DNA of 64,000 nt from positions 1-64,000 of the forward strand of contig JANRIX010000058.1 of assembly GCA_033764435.1 (NCBI GenBank), given 5' to 3'. The stretch comes from JAEUMY01 sp033764435 (GTDB lineage Bacteria; Pseudomonadota; Gammaproteobacteria; Burkholderiales; Usitatibacteraceae). The notes beneath the pieces were generated by a model that saw only the letters and a list, made by a program, of their open reading frames with translations, ran no database searches and was not told where the DNA came from. The translations under genes were made by a program, and so were the position numbers. Each line of letters opens with the position of its first letter. The stretch's first letter is position 1. Positions 25,750 to 35,259 of this stretch are shown here, one piece after another.

Positions 25750-26169
25750 CAGGAAAATTATCCGGCTTCAGGTCTTGTCTGGACAGTTCGCTGCGAGGAC
25801 TGGCGCGACGGCGGTGAACTTATGGCGGGCAGAAAAGGTCAATTAACCGACCTCTTGAATTTCAGCGGGAAGAGGGTGCAGTCAAATTCGGCCTGATGGC
25901 TGTTCTGCCTCGCCGGATTTTGACCTGTCGAGTGGTTCCCATCATTCGGAGAACAAGGGATGTCCAAAGGCTCTTCTATAATAACGCAGACAGTTTTGGG
26001 CCCGGCCCAGCCAGGCTTCGTCGGACCGGTGCCGGCCGCCGCCGGCTCGATCACATTGCCCGTATGGGGTGAGAGTGGATTGCCGGCGGCCGACTGCCAG
26101 AAAAACGAGGCGCGCGCGCATGGTCAGCAGCGCGACGTGCTGCACCAGACGAGCCAAGGGAAGGATTTC
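25750..26169. promoter_or_regulatory. nadB-rpoE divergent intergenic region with rpoE promoter candidates
   Basis: This 420-base gap has no convincing gene. A perfect TATAAT lies at 25977-25982 without a good -35 hexamer, about 190 bases before rpoE. A sigma-E-like GAACTT is at 25815-25820, followed 17 bases later by TCAATT, a weak fit to an autoregulated sigma-E promoter. An open frame in phase with rpoE begins at 25960 but its product has no sigma-factor sequence and is not supported as an N-terminal extension. Confidence 0.35.
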
Positions 26170-26769
26170 ATGAGCGATCGCGAGGTCGATCAGCAATTGG
26201 TGGAGCGCGCCCAGCGGGGCGACAAGCGCGCGTTCGAGCTGCTGGTGCTGAAGTATCAGCGCAAGCTGGAACGGCTGCTGTCGCGCGTGATTCGTGACCC
26301 GGGCGAAGTCGAGGATGTCGCGCAGGAGGCCTTCATCAAGGCCTATCGCGCATTGCCCAACTTTCGTGGCGACAGCGCCTTTTACACCTGGCTCTACCGC
26401 ATCGGCATCAATACGGCGAAGAACTATCTCATCAGCATGGGGCGCCGTGCGCCGACCTCGACCGAGTTTGACTCCGAGGAAGCTGAATCTTTCGAGGAAG
26501 CCACGGGTCTCCGGGATATCAATACGCCTGAAGCTGCGTTGATGACCAAGCAGATTGCAAGAACCGTCAATGAGACCATAGACTCCTTGCCGGAAGAATT
26601 GAGGACCGCGATCACGCTGCGCGAGATCGACGGTTTAAGCTACGAAGAAATCGCGCAGATCATGAGCTGTCCCATCGGGACGGTGCGCTCACGGATATTC
26701 AGGGCTCGTGAGGCGGTTGCAGAGAAGTTGCGGCCGCAGCTGGGCACGTCGAAGGACAGGAGATGGTGA
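26170..26769 (+). CDS. rpoE: RNA polymerase sigma factor RpoE (AlgU/sigma-E)
   Basis: A 199-residue ECF sigma factor for envelope stress. Region 2 runs from about 15 to 90 (FELLVLKYQRKLERLLSRVI, EDVAQEAFIKAYRALPNFRG, FYTWLYRIGINTAKN). Region 4 is at about 135-185 (LPEELRTAITLREIDGLSYE and IAQIMSCPIGTVRSRIFRAR). It is followed by rseA, rseB and mucD, its usual control genes. An AAGGA motif precedes ATG 26170. Confidence 0.96.
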   Translation: MSDREVDQQLVERAQRGDKRAFELLVLKYQRKLERLLSRVIRDPGEVEDVAQEAFIKAYRALPNFRGDSAFYTWLYRIGINTAKNYLISMGRRAPTSTEFDSEEAESFEEATGLRDINTPEAALMTKQIARTVNETIDSLPEELRTAITLREIDGLSYEEIAQIMSCPIGTVRSRIFRAREAVAEKLRPQLGTSKDRRW

Positions 26770-27320
26770 ACATGACACAAGGTATTTCGGACCTCATGGA
26801 TGGCGAGGTTTCCGAGCATGAGCGGGATCAGGCGTGGAAGTGGGTGACAAATGATGCATCCGCCCGCGAGGCTTGGGAAACCTATCACCTCATTGGTGAT
26901 TGTCTTCGCGGCGAGGCGGTGACCCGAAGCTGTGCGGGCTCCGCGAGCACCGCGCGAATATTCGCAAGACTGGCTGAAGAGCCCACGGTCTTGGCGCCAA
27001 GGCGCGCATCATCAGCAGTGTCGCCGCGCGCCCGGGTTGCTCTCGCCATGGCGGCGTCGGTTGCGACCCTTGGGGTTGTCGGGTTGATCGCCACCCGTGC
27101 GCCCGGTGTTGATCCTGCAGCGGCGCAGCTTGCCAAGTCGGTGCCGGCGGCCGGATCAATTCAACCGGTGTCCCAACAGGTTGCAAATGGCTCTCCGATG
27201 CCGCAGGTGAACGATTATTTGGCCATGCACCGGCAATTCGTCAATCCGGCGGGCATCCAGCAGGCCAGCCTCGTCAGGGAAGTGCCGCGCAAGGCGGCCC
27301 AGGACAATTCTGGAAAGTGA
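26763..27320 (+). CDS. rseA: Anti-sigma-E factor RseA
   Basis: A 185-residue single-pass inner-membrane anti-sigma factor. The N-terminal sigma-binding part has ISDLMDGEVSEHE and WETYHLIGDCLRG. One transmembrane helix lies at about residues 95-115 (VALAMAASVATLGVVGLIAT), followed by a periplasmic tail that RseB would protect and DegS-type proteases would cut. Its ATG overlaps the rpoE stop by seven bases. The palindrome copy at 26954 falls in the cytoplasmic linker (Arg-Ile-Phe-Ala) and is the only exact copy between 15.8 and 36.5 kb. Confidence 0.9.
   Translation: MVNMTQGISDLMDGEVSEHERDQAWKWVTNDASAREAWETYHLIGDCLRGEAVTRSCAGSASTARIFARLAEEPTVLAPRRASSAVSPRARVALAMAASVATLGVVGLIATRAPGVDPAAAQLAKSVPAAGSIQPVSQQVANGSPMPQVNDYLAMHRQFVNPAGIQQASLVREVPRKAAQDNSGK
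26954..26965. repeat. GCGAATATTCGC palindrome copy
   Basis: Exact copy in rseA, Arg-Ile-Phe-Ala. Confidence 0.95.
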
Positions 27321-27327
27321 AGCTCGA

Positions 27328-28332
27328 ATGAAGTGGGCAAGACTGTTTTGGCCAGCCTGTATTCCTCTATGGCTGGCAGGTGGTTGGGTGGGCACTGCCC
27401 ACGCCCGGCAGCTGCCGGTGAGCGATCCGGCAGTGATGCTGCAAAAGATGTCCGACGCTGCGCGAACCCTGAATTACTCGGGCACCTTCATTCACTCGAA
27501 TGCTGACTCCACGACAACGTCCAGGGTCACCCACTTGTTTGATCGCGGCGACGAGTGGGAGCGCGTCGAAAGCATCGATGGTCCGCGCCAGGAGACGATC
27601 CGGCGCAATGACGAGATCTATTGCTTTCAACCGGATTCCAAGACGGTGAGGCTTGATCGCCGCATGACCGGCAAGTTTTTCCCGTCGCTGGTCAGCGGCA
27701 CGCCAGACATTATTCTCGCGAATTACAAGCTGCGCCTGGGCAAGGTCGAGCGAATCGGCGGCCATGACTGCCAGTGGGTGATCCTGGAGCCGAAGGACGC
27801 CCTGCGTTTCTTGCAGAAGCTTTGCGCCGAGGTCCAGACGGGCTTGCTCATGCGGGCCAAGACGTTGAATGAGCGTGGCCAGATCGTGGAGCAGTTTTCC
27901 TTTACCCAACTTTTGGTCGGAAAGGCCGCGCTGCGTGAGGCTGGGTTGAGCCAGCTCAAGGCGCGAGTCGCCCAGAAGGAACCGGGTTGGCAGACAGATG
28001 ACGCCGCGCACAAAGGTGTCAAAGTGGGTGACACCGGCTGGTGGGTTCAGTCGCCCCCCATTGGTTTTCGGCTCATCACGGAGCTGAAACGGACCATGCC
28101 GGGCAAAACGGAGCCGGTGTCTCATCTGGTCTTTTCCGATGGCCTTGCCGCCATTTCGGTCTTCATCGAGCCGTTGGGCGCCAAGTCGGCGGGCTTCAGT
28201 CGGGCGGGCGAGGAAGGCATGGTGAGCTATGCCATGCGGTCAGTCGGCAATCATCAGGTCACCGTGCTCGGTGAAGTGCCAGTCTCAACAGCCCAGAGTC
28301 TGGCCAACAACGTTGCCGCTCGGAACCGTTAG
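27328..28332 (+). CDS. rseB: Sigma-E regulatory protein RseB (MucB)
   Basis: A 334-residue periplasmic protein with signal peptide ending in THARQ. The MucB/RseB N-domain is evident in MLQKMSDAARTLNYSGTFIH and RVTHLFDRGDEWERVESIDG, the C-domain in the region of KTEPVSHLVFSDGLAAISVF. It senses mislocalised lipoproteins/LPS and shields RseA from proteolysis. It lies seven bases after rseA. Confidence 0.93.
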   Translation: MKWARLFWPACIPLWLAGGWVGTAHARQLPVSDPAVMLQKMSDAARTLNYSGTFIHSNADSTTTSRVTHLFDRGDEWERVESIDGPRQETIRRNDEIYCFQPDSKTVRLDRRMTGKFFPSLVSGTPDIILANYKLRLGKVERIGGHDCQWVILEPKDALRFLQKLCAEVQTGLLMRAKTLNERGQIVEQFSFTQLLVGKAALREAGLSQLKARVAQKEPGWQTDDAAHKGVKVGDTGWWVQSPPIGFRLITELKRTMPGKTEPVSHLVFSDGLAAISVFIEPLGAKSAGFSRAGEEGMVSYAMRSVGNHQVTVLGEVPVSTAQSLANNVAARNR

Positions 28333-28415
28333 CCTGGTCCGACGCAATACAATTGGGGCCAGTCGTCCCCCAAAGACAATTCCTTTCGTACCACTACACA
28401 GAAAAAACGCACGCT

Positions 28416-29876
28416 ATGACTCGCAGTCACTCCAATATTGCCTCGTTACTGATTTCTCTGGCTGTCCTTCTGGGCTCGGCTGCTTCGCCAGCGATCGCTC
28501 AACCTTCTCCAGCACTCCCCAATTTCGCCGAGCTGGTCGAAAAGCACGGGCCCGCCGTCGTGTCGGTGAGCACCCAGGCTCGGCAGGGTGCGGGTCGTTT
28601 CCCTGGCGCAGGGGGGGATGACGAGGCGTGGACCGAGTTCTTTCGTCGCTTCATGCCTGATCAGCAGCGACCCGGTCCGCGCCAGGGTCCCCGGGGCCAG
28701 GAGCGGCAAGGTCCGCTGGTGCCGTTTGGCGCGGGTTCCGGCTTCATCATCAGCGCGGATGGCTACGTATTGACCAACGCGCACGTCGTGGACAACGCCG
28801 AGGAAGTGACCATCACGCTGACAGACAAGCGCGATTTCAAGGCAAAGGTGGTGGGTGCAGACAAGCGCACGGATGTGGCGGTGCTGAAGATCGAAGCCAC
28901 CAATCTTCCCAAGGTGACACTCGGCGATTCCTCCAAGCTTCGTGTCGGCGAATGGGTGCTGGCGATCGGCTCGCCGTTCCGCCTATCCAACACTGCGACC
29001 GCCGGAATCGTCAGCGCCAAAGGTCGTGACGAGGTGGATCGCGGCGGTGTTGCCTTCATTCAGACGGATGTGGCCGTAAACCCGGGCAATTCCGGTGGAC
29101 CGCTGTTCAATCTGAAGGGCGAAGTGGTGGGCATCAATTCCCAGATCCTTTCGCGCACGGGCGGCTACCAGGGCATTTCGTTCGCCATTCCGATCGAAGA
29201 TGCGATCCGCGTGTCGGATCAACTCATCAAGACCGGCAAGGTCAGCCGCGGTCGTCTTGGCGTCCTGATCGGCAACGTGACCAAAGACACCGCCGAAGCG
29301 CTCGGTCTGTCGCGGGCGCAGGGTGCAACCGTCTCCAGCGTCGAACCTGACAGCCCGGCAGAGAAGGCCGGTGTAAAGGCAGGAGACGTGATTCTGAAGG
29401 TGGATGGCAAGCCGATCGAGGGTTCTGCAGAAGTCACGCGAATCATCGGCAACACCAAGCCGGGCAGCAAGGTCACGCTGAACATCTGGCGCGACAACAG
29501 TGCTCGTGATCTCGTGGCGACCGTGGGTGAGTTCAAGGATGAGGACCAGCGTCCGACGCGCGCCGCTGCGCCAACCAAGCCCGAAGCCAAGCCGGGCAAG
29601 CTGGGTATCGCAGTGAGTGAGCTCACCGCAGCTCAGCGCAAGGAAATGAAACTGCCGGCAAGCGGTGGTGTACTGGTTGAAGTGGTTCGTGGTCCCGCTG
29701 CATCGGTGGTGCAGGCTGGCGAGGTCATCATGCGCGTCAACAATTCCGATGTTGGCAGCGTGAAGGAGTTCACCGACCTCGTGAACAAGCTCGACCTCAA
29801 GAAGCCGGTTGCGCTGGTGATCCGCAGCGAGGAGGGTAGTCGCTTCGTCACCTTCCGGCCTGACACAAACGACTGA
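28416..29876 (+). CDS. mucD: Periplasmic serine protease MucD (DegP/HtrA family)
   Basis: A 486-residue protein with signal peptide (cleaved near PAIAQ), trypsin-like domain with catalytic His in TNAHVVDNAEEV, Asp in DKRTDVAVLKIE and Ser in NPGNSGGPLFN, then two PDZ domains (from about 285 and 395). It degrades or refolds misfolded envelope proteins and is a standard fourth gene of the sigma-E operon in pseudomonads and betaproteobacteria. ATG 28416 is chosen for its signal peptide over the upstream ATG 28353. Confidence 0.94.
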   Translation: MTRSHSNIASLLISLAVLLGSAASPAIAQPSPALPNFAELVEKHGPAVVSVSTQARQGAGRFPGAGGDDEAWTEFFRRFMPDQQRPGPRQGPRGQERQGPLVPFGAGSGFIISADGYVLTNAHVVDNAEEVTITLTDKRDFKAKVVGADKRTDVAVLKIEATNLPKVTLGDSSKLRVGEWVLAIGSPFRLSNTATAGIVSAKGRDEVDRGGVAFIQTDVAVNPGNSGGPLFNLKGEVVGINSQILSRTGGYQGISFAIPIEDAIRVSDQLIKTGKVSRGRLGVLIGNVTKDTAEALGLSRAQGATVSSVEPDSPAEKAGVKAGDVILKVDGKPIEGSAEVTRIIGNTKPGSKVTLNIWRDNSARDLVATVGEFKDEDQRPTRAAAPTKPEAKPGKLGIAVSELTAAQRKEMKLPASGGVLVEVVRGPAASVVQAGEVIMRVNNSDVGSVKEFTDLVNKLDLKKPVALVIRSEEGSRFVTFRPDTND

Positions 29877-29883
29877 CCGGCGC

Positions 29884-30123
29884 GTGATCGAACTCACCCT
29901 GCTGTCTCGGACCTACTGCCACCTCTGTGAAGACATGCTGAATGCCCTGGCGCAACATCCGCGCCAGGGAGAATTCAGGGTGCAGGTCGTGGCTGTCGAT
30001 GCTGATCCCGGGCTCGAGGACAGATATGGCATTCTCGTCCCCGTGCTGCTGCACAAGGATGAGGAAATCTGCCATTACCACCTCGACCTGCCCAGGTTTG
30101 ATGCCTTCCTCTCAGGTTCATAG
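29884..30123 (+). CDS. Glutaredoxin-like thiol protein (DUF836 type)
   Basis: A 79-residue thioredoxin-fold protein beginning IELTLLSRTYCHLCEDML with a CxxC active site, and YGILVPVLLHKDEEI holding the cis-proline segment. Starts with GTG 29884, seven bases after mucD. It is commonly found between the sigma-E operon and lepA. Redox partner unknown. Confidence 0.85.
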   Translation: MIELTLLSRTYCHLCEDMLNALAQHPRQGEFRVQVVAVDADPGLEDRYGILVPVLLHKDEEICHYHLDLPRFDAFLSGS

Positions 30124-30135
30124 GCGAAAATTCGC
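30124..30135. repeat. One-mismatch copy of the 12-bp palindrome (GCGAAAATTCGC)
   Basis: It differs from GCGAATATTCGC at one central position and straddles the very end of the glutaredoxin-like gene's downstream region, 25 bases before the terminator. It is the only near copy seen between 27 and 36.5 kb. Confidence 0.5.
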
Positions 30136-30159
30136 GTAAAATGTGCAGCAATCAGTTCA

Positions 30160-30183
30160 GGGCACCCGCTGGGTGCCCTTTTT
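30160..30183 (+). terminator. Intrinsic terminator before lepA
   Basis: GGGCACCC-GCT-GGGTGCCC followed by five T residues is a textbook intrinsic terminator. It ends the rpoE-rseA-rseB-mucD-glutaredoxin transcript, so lepA needs its own promoter or read-through. Confidence 0.88.
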
Positions 30184-30235
30184 ACGTGCGGGCCTCCCCG
30201 GCCCATGCACTCAGCGCCTGAAGGCCAGTATCCGC

Positions 30236-32029
30236 ATGCAGTTGATCCGCAACTTCTCCATCATTGCCCACATTGACCACGGTAAATCCACGCTTGCCGA
30301 CCGCATCATCGAACGCTGTGGCGGACTGTCGTCGCGTGAAATGGAGGCCCAGGTTCTGGATTCCATGGACCTGGAGCGCGAACGGGGCATCACCATCAAG
30401 GCACAGACTGCTGCACTGACCTACAAGGCTCGTGACGGCAAGACCTATGAGCTGAATCTCATCGACACGCCCGGTCACGTCGACTTTTCCTACGAAGTAT
30501 CCCGATCGCTGTCCGCATGCGAAGGGGCGCTGCTGGTCGTGGACGCCTCGCAGGGTGTGGAGGCCCAGACGGTGGCGAATTGCTACACCGCCATCGAACT
30601 TGGCGTGGAAGTCTCCCCGGTACTGAACAAGATCGATCTGCCGTCTGCCGAGCCGGACCGCGTCATCGAAGAGATTGAGGACATCATCGGCATCGATGCC
30701 ATGGATGCGGTGCGCTGCAGTGCGAAGACCGGCGAAGGCATCGACGATGTGATCGAGGCTGTCGTCGCGCGTGTCCCGCCGCCAAAGGGTAATCCCGATG
30801 GTCCGCTCAAGGCCTTGATCATCGATTCGTGGTTCGACAACTATGTCGGCGTCGTGATGTTGATCCGGGTGGTGGATGGAATGTTGAAGCCCAAGGACAA
30901 GATCCTGTTGATGTCCACGCAGGCGAGCTATCTGTGCGAGCAGGTGGGCGTGTTTACACCCAAGTCGGTTGCGCGCGATTCGCTCTCGGCGGGCCAGGTG
31001 GGATTCGTGATTGCCGGCATCAAGGAACTCAAGGCGGCGCGCGTCGGCGACACGTTGACGTTGGCGACCCGCCCGGCACCGGAACCGTTGCCAGGGTTTA
31101 AGGAAATCAAGCCGCAGGTCTTCGCGGGCCTGTATCCGGTCGAGTCCAATCAGTACGACGCCTTGCGTGACGCCTTGACGAAGCTGCAGTTGAACGACGC
31201 CAGCTTGCGTTTCGAGCCCGAAACCTCGCAAGCGCTGGGATTCGGCTTCCGCTGTGGCTTCCTTGGGCTGCTGCACATGGAGATTGTCCAGGAGCGCCTT
31301 GAGCGCGAGTACGACATGGACCTGATCACCACGGCGCCGACGGTGATCTACCAGGTGCTGATGAAGGACGGTGAGGTCATCGAGATCGAGAATCCCTCGC
31401 GGCTACCTGACCTCTCGAAAATTGAAGAAATCCGCGAGCCAATCATTACCGCGACCATGCTCATGCCCCAGGAGTATGTCGGCACGGTCATGACGCTGTG
31501 CAATGCCAAACGTGGCATGCAAATCGACATGCAATATGCGGGTCGTCAGGTGATTCTGAAGTACGACATGCCCATGAATGAAGTCGTGATGGACTTTTTC
31601 GACAAGCTGAAATCGGCCAGCCGGGGCTACGCCTCGCTCGACTACGAATTCAAGGAATTCCGCACCTCCGATCTGGTCAAGCTGGACATACTGATCAATG
31701 GCGACAAGGTGGATGCCCTGTCCCTGATTGTCCATCGGGAGAATGCGCCATATAGAGGCCGCGATCTGGCCGCTCGCATGCGCGAACTGATTCCGCGGCA
31801 GATGTTCGACGTTGCAGTGCAGGCAGCGATCGGTGCCAACATCATCGCGCGGGAAAACATCAAGGCGTTGCGCAAGAACGTGCTGGCGAAATGCTATGGC
31901 GGCGACATCACACGCAAGCGCAAACTGCTGGAAAAGCAGAAAGCGGGCAAGAAGCGCATGAAGCAGGTGGGAAGCGTGGAGATCCCGCAGGAAGCCTTCC
32001 TGGCGATTCTGCAGGTCGACAGCAAATAG
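30236..32029 (+). CDS. lepA: Elongation factor 4 (LepA)
   Basis: A 597-residue translational GTPase that acts on the ribosome, favouring back-translocation and proper assembly. G-domain motifs: AHIDHGKST (G1), ERGITIKAQ (G2), DTPGHVDF (G3), NKIDLPSA (G4). The LepA-specific C-terminus ends KRMKQVGSVEIPQEAFLAIL. ATG 30236 gives the canonical MQLIRNFSIIAHIDHGKST start; the in-frame ATG at 30143 would translate the terminator. Confidence 0.97.
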   Translation: MQLIRNFSIIAHIDHGKSTLADRIIERCGGLSSREMEAQVLDSMDLERERGITIKAQTAALTYKARDGKTYELNLIDTPGHVDFSYEVSRSLSACEGALLVVDASQGVEAQTVANCYTAIELGVEVSPVLNKIDLPSAEPDRVIEEIEDIIGIDAMDAVRCSAKTGEGIDDVIEAVVARVPPPKGNPDGPLKALIIDSWFDNYVGVVMLIRVVDGMLKPKDKILLMSTQASYLCEQVGVFTPKSVARDSLSAGQVGFVIAGIKELKAARVGDTLTLATRPAPEPLPGFKEIKPQVFAGLYPVESNQYDALRDALTKLQLNDASLRFEPETSQALGFGFRCGFLGLLHMEIVQERLEREYDMDLITTAPTVIYQVLMKDGEVIEIENPSRLPDLSKIEEIREPIITATMLMPQEYVGTVMTLCNAKRGMQIDMQYAGRQVILKYDMPMNEVVMDFFDKLKSASRGYASLDYEFKEFRTSDLVKLDILINGDKVDALSLIVHRENAPYRGRDLAARMRELIPRQMFDVAVQAAIGANIIARENIKALRKNVLAKCYGGDITRKRKLLEKQKAGKKRMKQVGSVEIPQEAFLAILQVDSK

Positions 32030-32232
32030 GTGGTCCACCATGCATGCGAGGGGTCCCATCCGCTTGAACCGGGTTTTCATCGCACGCAGATTTCATCTTT
32101 CGTTCGCTCAGGCATAGTGCGGCCAGGCGAATGCCCTGACGCCTTGGACGGTATGCCAGCTGACATGGAAGACGGCATGCTCCATTGCTTCGGGCGCTCA
32201 TGAAACAATAATCGTGTATCGGAATTGACTTA

Positions 32233-33228
32233 ATGAACTGGGAAATCACCATCCTCATCGTCACCCTGGCCTGCGCCGCGATCGTACTGTGGGAGATCGC
32301 TGCCCGCCTGCGCGCGCGCACCAATCCTGATGGAACCGTCGCCGGTGCACCGCCCTATGCCTGGCTGGAAATTGCCTATCCACTGGGATTCATCGCTTTC
32401 ATGGGCCTGCTGGTCGTGCACAGCGTCATGAGTTTTGCAGCAATTCTTCTCCTGGCGACCACGGTCACCGGCGTCATCTGGGCCATCGACAAATGGATGC
32501 TTGCCAAGAAACGCGCAAAGGAAGAGCAGGAGCCCGTCGTGGTGGAAATGGCCAAGAGCTTCTTTCCGGTGATCCTGGTTGTTTTCCTGCTGCGATCATT
32601 CGTGGTGGAGCCGTTCAAGATACCGTCCGGTTCCATGCTGCCTTCGCTGCTGATCGGTGACTTCATCCTCGTCAACAAGTACACCTACGGGGTGCGCATC
32701 CCGGTTCTCAACAAGAAGGTGGTTGCTGTCAACACACCCAGTCGCGGCGACGTCATGGTGTTCCGCTACCCAATCGATCCGTCCAAGGACTTCATCAAGC
32801 GCGTGGTCGGGCTGCCCGGTGACGTGGTGAGCTACAAGAACAAGCGTCTCACGGTGAACGGTGTTGCTGTGCCGACCGAGCCGGCCGGCACGGTCACCGA
32901 AGTCGACGAGCGCGGCGGGTTTCAGCGCTATGACGCGTTCAAGGAAAAACTCGGGGACAAGCCGCACGTGATGATGAACATGCCCGAGCGGCCGGTTCTG
33001 GTTGGTCCAATCCGGGAGTTTCCCAACAAAAAGAATTGTGAATACAATGAGGAAGGTCTTACATGTACCGTTCCGGCAGGCCACTACCTGATGATGGGGG
33101 ACAACCGGGACAACAGCGATGACGGACGCTATTGGGGTTTCGTCCCGGAAGAAAACATCGTTGGCAAGGCGTTTCTGGTCTGGATGAACTTCGGTCAGTT
33201 GAAGCGCATCGGCACCAAGATCGAGTAA
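32233..33228 (+). CDS. lepB: Signal peptidase I
   Basis: A 331-residue inner-membrane protease that removes signal peptides. Two or three N-terminal hydrophobic segments precede the catalytic part: Ser in FKIPSGSMLPSLLIGD (about residue 136) and Lys in SKDFIKRVVGLPGD (about 194), plus box E GHYLMMGDNRDNSDDGRYWG. It lies 203 bases after lepA, and the order lepA-lepB-DUF4845-rnc-era-recO is conserved in relatives. Confidence 0.96.
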   Translation: MNWEITILIVTLACAAIVLWEIAARLRARTNPDGTVAGAPPYAWLEIAYPLGFIAFMGLLVVHSVMSFAAILLLATTVTGVIWAIDKWMLAKKRAKEEQEPVVVEMAKSFFPVILVVFLLRSFVVEPFKIPSGSMLPSLLIGDFILVNKYTYGVRIPVLNKKVVAVNTPSRGDVMVFRYPIDPSKDFIKRVVGLPGDVVSYKNKRLTVNGVAVPTEPAGTVTEVDERGGFQRYDAFKEKLGDKPHVMMNMPERPVLVGPIREFPNKKNCEYNEEGLTCTVPAGHYLMMGDNRDNSDDGRYWGFVPEENIVGKAFLVWMNFGQLKRIGTKIE

Positions 33229-33268
33229 GCAGTCTGTTTCATCGCATCCAGCGTAGCGAGGCTCGCAT

Positions 33269-33622
33269 ATGAAAAAGCAACAGGGCATCAGCGGTTACAT
33301 GCTCATCTACATCATGATCACCGTCGGATTTGTCGGCTTCATTGGCTTGAAGTGCTTCAACCCGGTCATGGAGTACATGTCGGTTCAGAAGGTTTTTTCT
33401 TCCATGGCCAGCGTGGAGTTGAAGGATGGTTCCAGTGTTGCCGACATTCGCAAAGGCTTCGAGCGCCGTGCCATCATTGACAATATCACCTCGATCAAGA
33501 AAGAAGATCTGGAAATCGTGAAGGAGGGTAACGACACGATTGTCACGGCTGAATGGTCGGTGAAACTGCCGCTCTTCTCCATGGTGAGCATTGTCATCGA
33601 CTTCAAGGCCTCGTCCCAGTAA
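33269..33622 (+). CDS. DUF4845-type membrane protein
   Basis: A 117-residue protein with one N-terminal transmembrane helix (YMLIYIMITVGFVGFIGL) and a periplasmic domain with KVFSSMASVELKDGSSVAD and TAEWSVKLPLFSMV. It always sits between lepB and rnc in betaproteobacteria and is annotated DUF4845; its role is unknown, perhaps linked to protein export given its position. Confidence 0.82.
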   Translation: MKKQQGISGYMLIYIMITVGFVGFIGLKCFNPVMEYMSVQKVFSSMASVELKDGSSVADIRKGFERRAIIDNITSIKKEDLEIVKEGNDTIVTAEWSVKLPLFSMVSIVIDFKASSQ

Positions 33623-33654
33623 ACGCGAGCATTTCATAGCGCTTCGCAAGTCAG

Positions 33655-34344
33655 ATGACGGCCCAGCCCCTCCCCGAGGCCTGGAGGCGGCTGGAAAGTC
33701 GCCTCGGGCATCAGTTCAAATCTTCAGCGCTGTTGCGTCAGGCGCTGACTCATCGCAGCCATTCCTCGCCCCACAACGAGAGGCTTGAGTTTCTTGGCGA
33801 TGCCTTACTCAACTGCGTCGTGGCGGAACTGCTGTTCGACCGCTTCCAGCGCTTGCCGGAAGGCGATCTCAGCCGTTTGCGCGCTGGGTTGGTGAATCAG
33901 GCAGCTTTGGCAGAGATCGCGCTGAGTTTTGATCTGGGCGCATTACTGTGTCTTGGCGAGGGCGAGTTGAAGAGTGGCGGATTTCGTCGTCCCTCCATCC
34001 TCGCCGATGCCCTGGAGGCACTGTTGGGCGCGATTTATGTCGACGCGGGATTCGACGTCGTGCGGCGGGTGATTTTCGACATTTACGCGGAACGACTGGC
34101 AGGGCTCAAGGATGTCGTGCCCGCCAAGGATGCCAAGACTTCGCTTCAGGAGACATTGCAGGCCCGACGCATGGATACGCCGCACTATCAAGTCTTGGCC
34201 ATTTCCGGCGAGGCGCATCAGCAGTTGTTTCGCGTTGCCTGCGAAGTGCCTGCCTTGGGTCTGCGCGCCGAGGGCGAGGGCGCGAGCCGCAAGGCTGCCG
34301 AGCAGGATGCGGCAGCAAAAGTGAAAGCGATGATCGATGGCTGA
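33655..34344 (+). CDS. rnc: Ribonuclease III
   Basis: A 229-residue double-strand-specific endoribonuclease for rRNA and mRNA processing. The signature ERLEFLGDALLNCVVAELLF (residues 42-61) carries the Glu/Asp metal ligands; a C-terminal dsRNA-binding domain begins near 155 (DAKTSLQETLQARRMDTPHY) and ends GEGASRKAAEQDAAAKVKAM. The stop overlaps the era start by eight bases. Confidence 0.97.
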   Translation: MTAQPLPEAWRRLESRLGHQFKSSALLRQALTHRSHSSPHNERLEFLGDALLNCVVAELLFDRFQRLPEGDLSRLRAGLVNQAALAEIALSFDLGALLCLGEGELKSGGFRRPSILADALEALLGAIYVDAGFDVVRRVIFDIYAERLAGLKDVVPAKDAKTSLQETLQARRMDTPHYQVLAISGEAHQQLFRVACEVPALGLRAEGEGASRKAAEQDAAAKVKAMIDG

Positions 34345-35221
34345 ATTCCGTTGCGGCAAGATTGCGATTGTCGGCAGACCCAATGTCGGCAAGTCGACGT
34401 TGATGAACCAGCTCATCGGGGTCAAGCTCGCCATCACCTCGCGCAAACCGCAGACCACGCGGCATCGGATCGCCGGCGTGGTGACGACGGAGGACACGCA
34501 GTTCATCTTTCTCGATACACCAGGGTTCCAGGAGTCGCACAAGAATGCACTGAACCGCATTCTGAATCGCACTGTCACTCAAGCAACGGAAGAGGCTGAC
34601 GTGGTGGTCTTTCTGGTGGAAGGTCTCACCTTCGACGAACGCGACCAGCAGGTGTTAAAACTCCTCCCGCAGGACCGGCCGGTGATCCTGGGCGTGAACA
34701 AGATTGACCGCATCGAGGACAAATCCCGGCTGCTGCCCCATCTGGCCGAGCTGCAGCAGCGGTTCCCCTTTGTGGCCGTCGTACCGTTGTCGGCCAAGCA
34801 AAAGCACAACCTCGATGCCCTGAAGAAGGCGCTGCGCGAGTACCTTCCAGAGCAGCCGGCAGTTTATTCAGCGGATGACTTCACCGATCGATCCGAACGC
34901 TTCCTGGTCGCGGAGTTCATTCGCGAAAAGGTCTTCCGCTATGTGGGTGACGAGCTGCCGTATTCCGCCAGTGTGGTCATCGAGCAATACAAGGAGGAGG
35001 GCAAGCTGCACCGTATCCATGCTGCCATCGTGGTTGAAAAAGCCAGCCAGCGCGCGATTCTGATCGGCAAAGGCGGTGAGAAGCTGAAGCAAATCGGCAC
35101 GGAAGCGCGTCTCGATCTGGAGAAGTTGCTGGGCGTGAAGATTTACCTCGAACTCTGGGTACGGGTGAAGAAGGGCTGGGCGGATGACGATCGGCTGATC
35201 CGCCAATACGGGTATGAGTAG
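34337..35221 (+). CDS. era: GTPase Era
   Basis: A 294-residue GTPase that binds 16S rRNA in small-subunit maturation. GRPNVGKSTLMNQL (G1), RKPQTTRHR (switch I), DTPGFQ (G3), NKIDRIED (G4) and a C-terminal KH domain (RAILIGKGGEKLKQIGTEAR). Overlap with rnc suggests coupled translation. Confidence 0.97.
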   Translation: MAEFRCGKIAIVGRPNVGKSTLMNQLIGVKLAITSRKPQTTRHRIAGVVTTEDTQFIFLDTPGFQESHKNALNRILNRTVTQATEEADVVVFLVEGLTFDERDQQVLKLLPQDRPVILGVNKIDRIEDKSRLLPHLAELQQRFPFVAVVPLSAKQKHNLDALKKALREYLPEQPAVYSADDFTDRSERFLVAEFIREKVFRYVGDELPYSASVVIEQYKEEGKLHRIHAAIVVEKASQRAILIGKGGEKLKQIGTEARLDLEKLLGVKIYLELWVRVKKGWADDDRLIRQYGYE

Positions 35222-35259
35222 CCTCCATCTGGGCGGATGGTGAAAGCGGGCAGCGGGCC

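Noticed and set aside
25960..26169. A 70-codon extension of RpoE
   Set aside because: The added peptide has no sigma-factor sequence, and ATG 26170 fits the family start with a ribosome-binding site.
30182..31276. A 364-codon minus-strand frame opposite lepA
   Set aside because: No domain; lepA on the other strand is certain.
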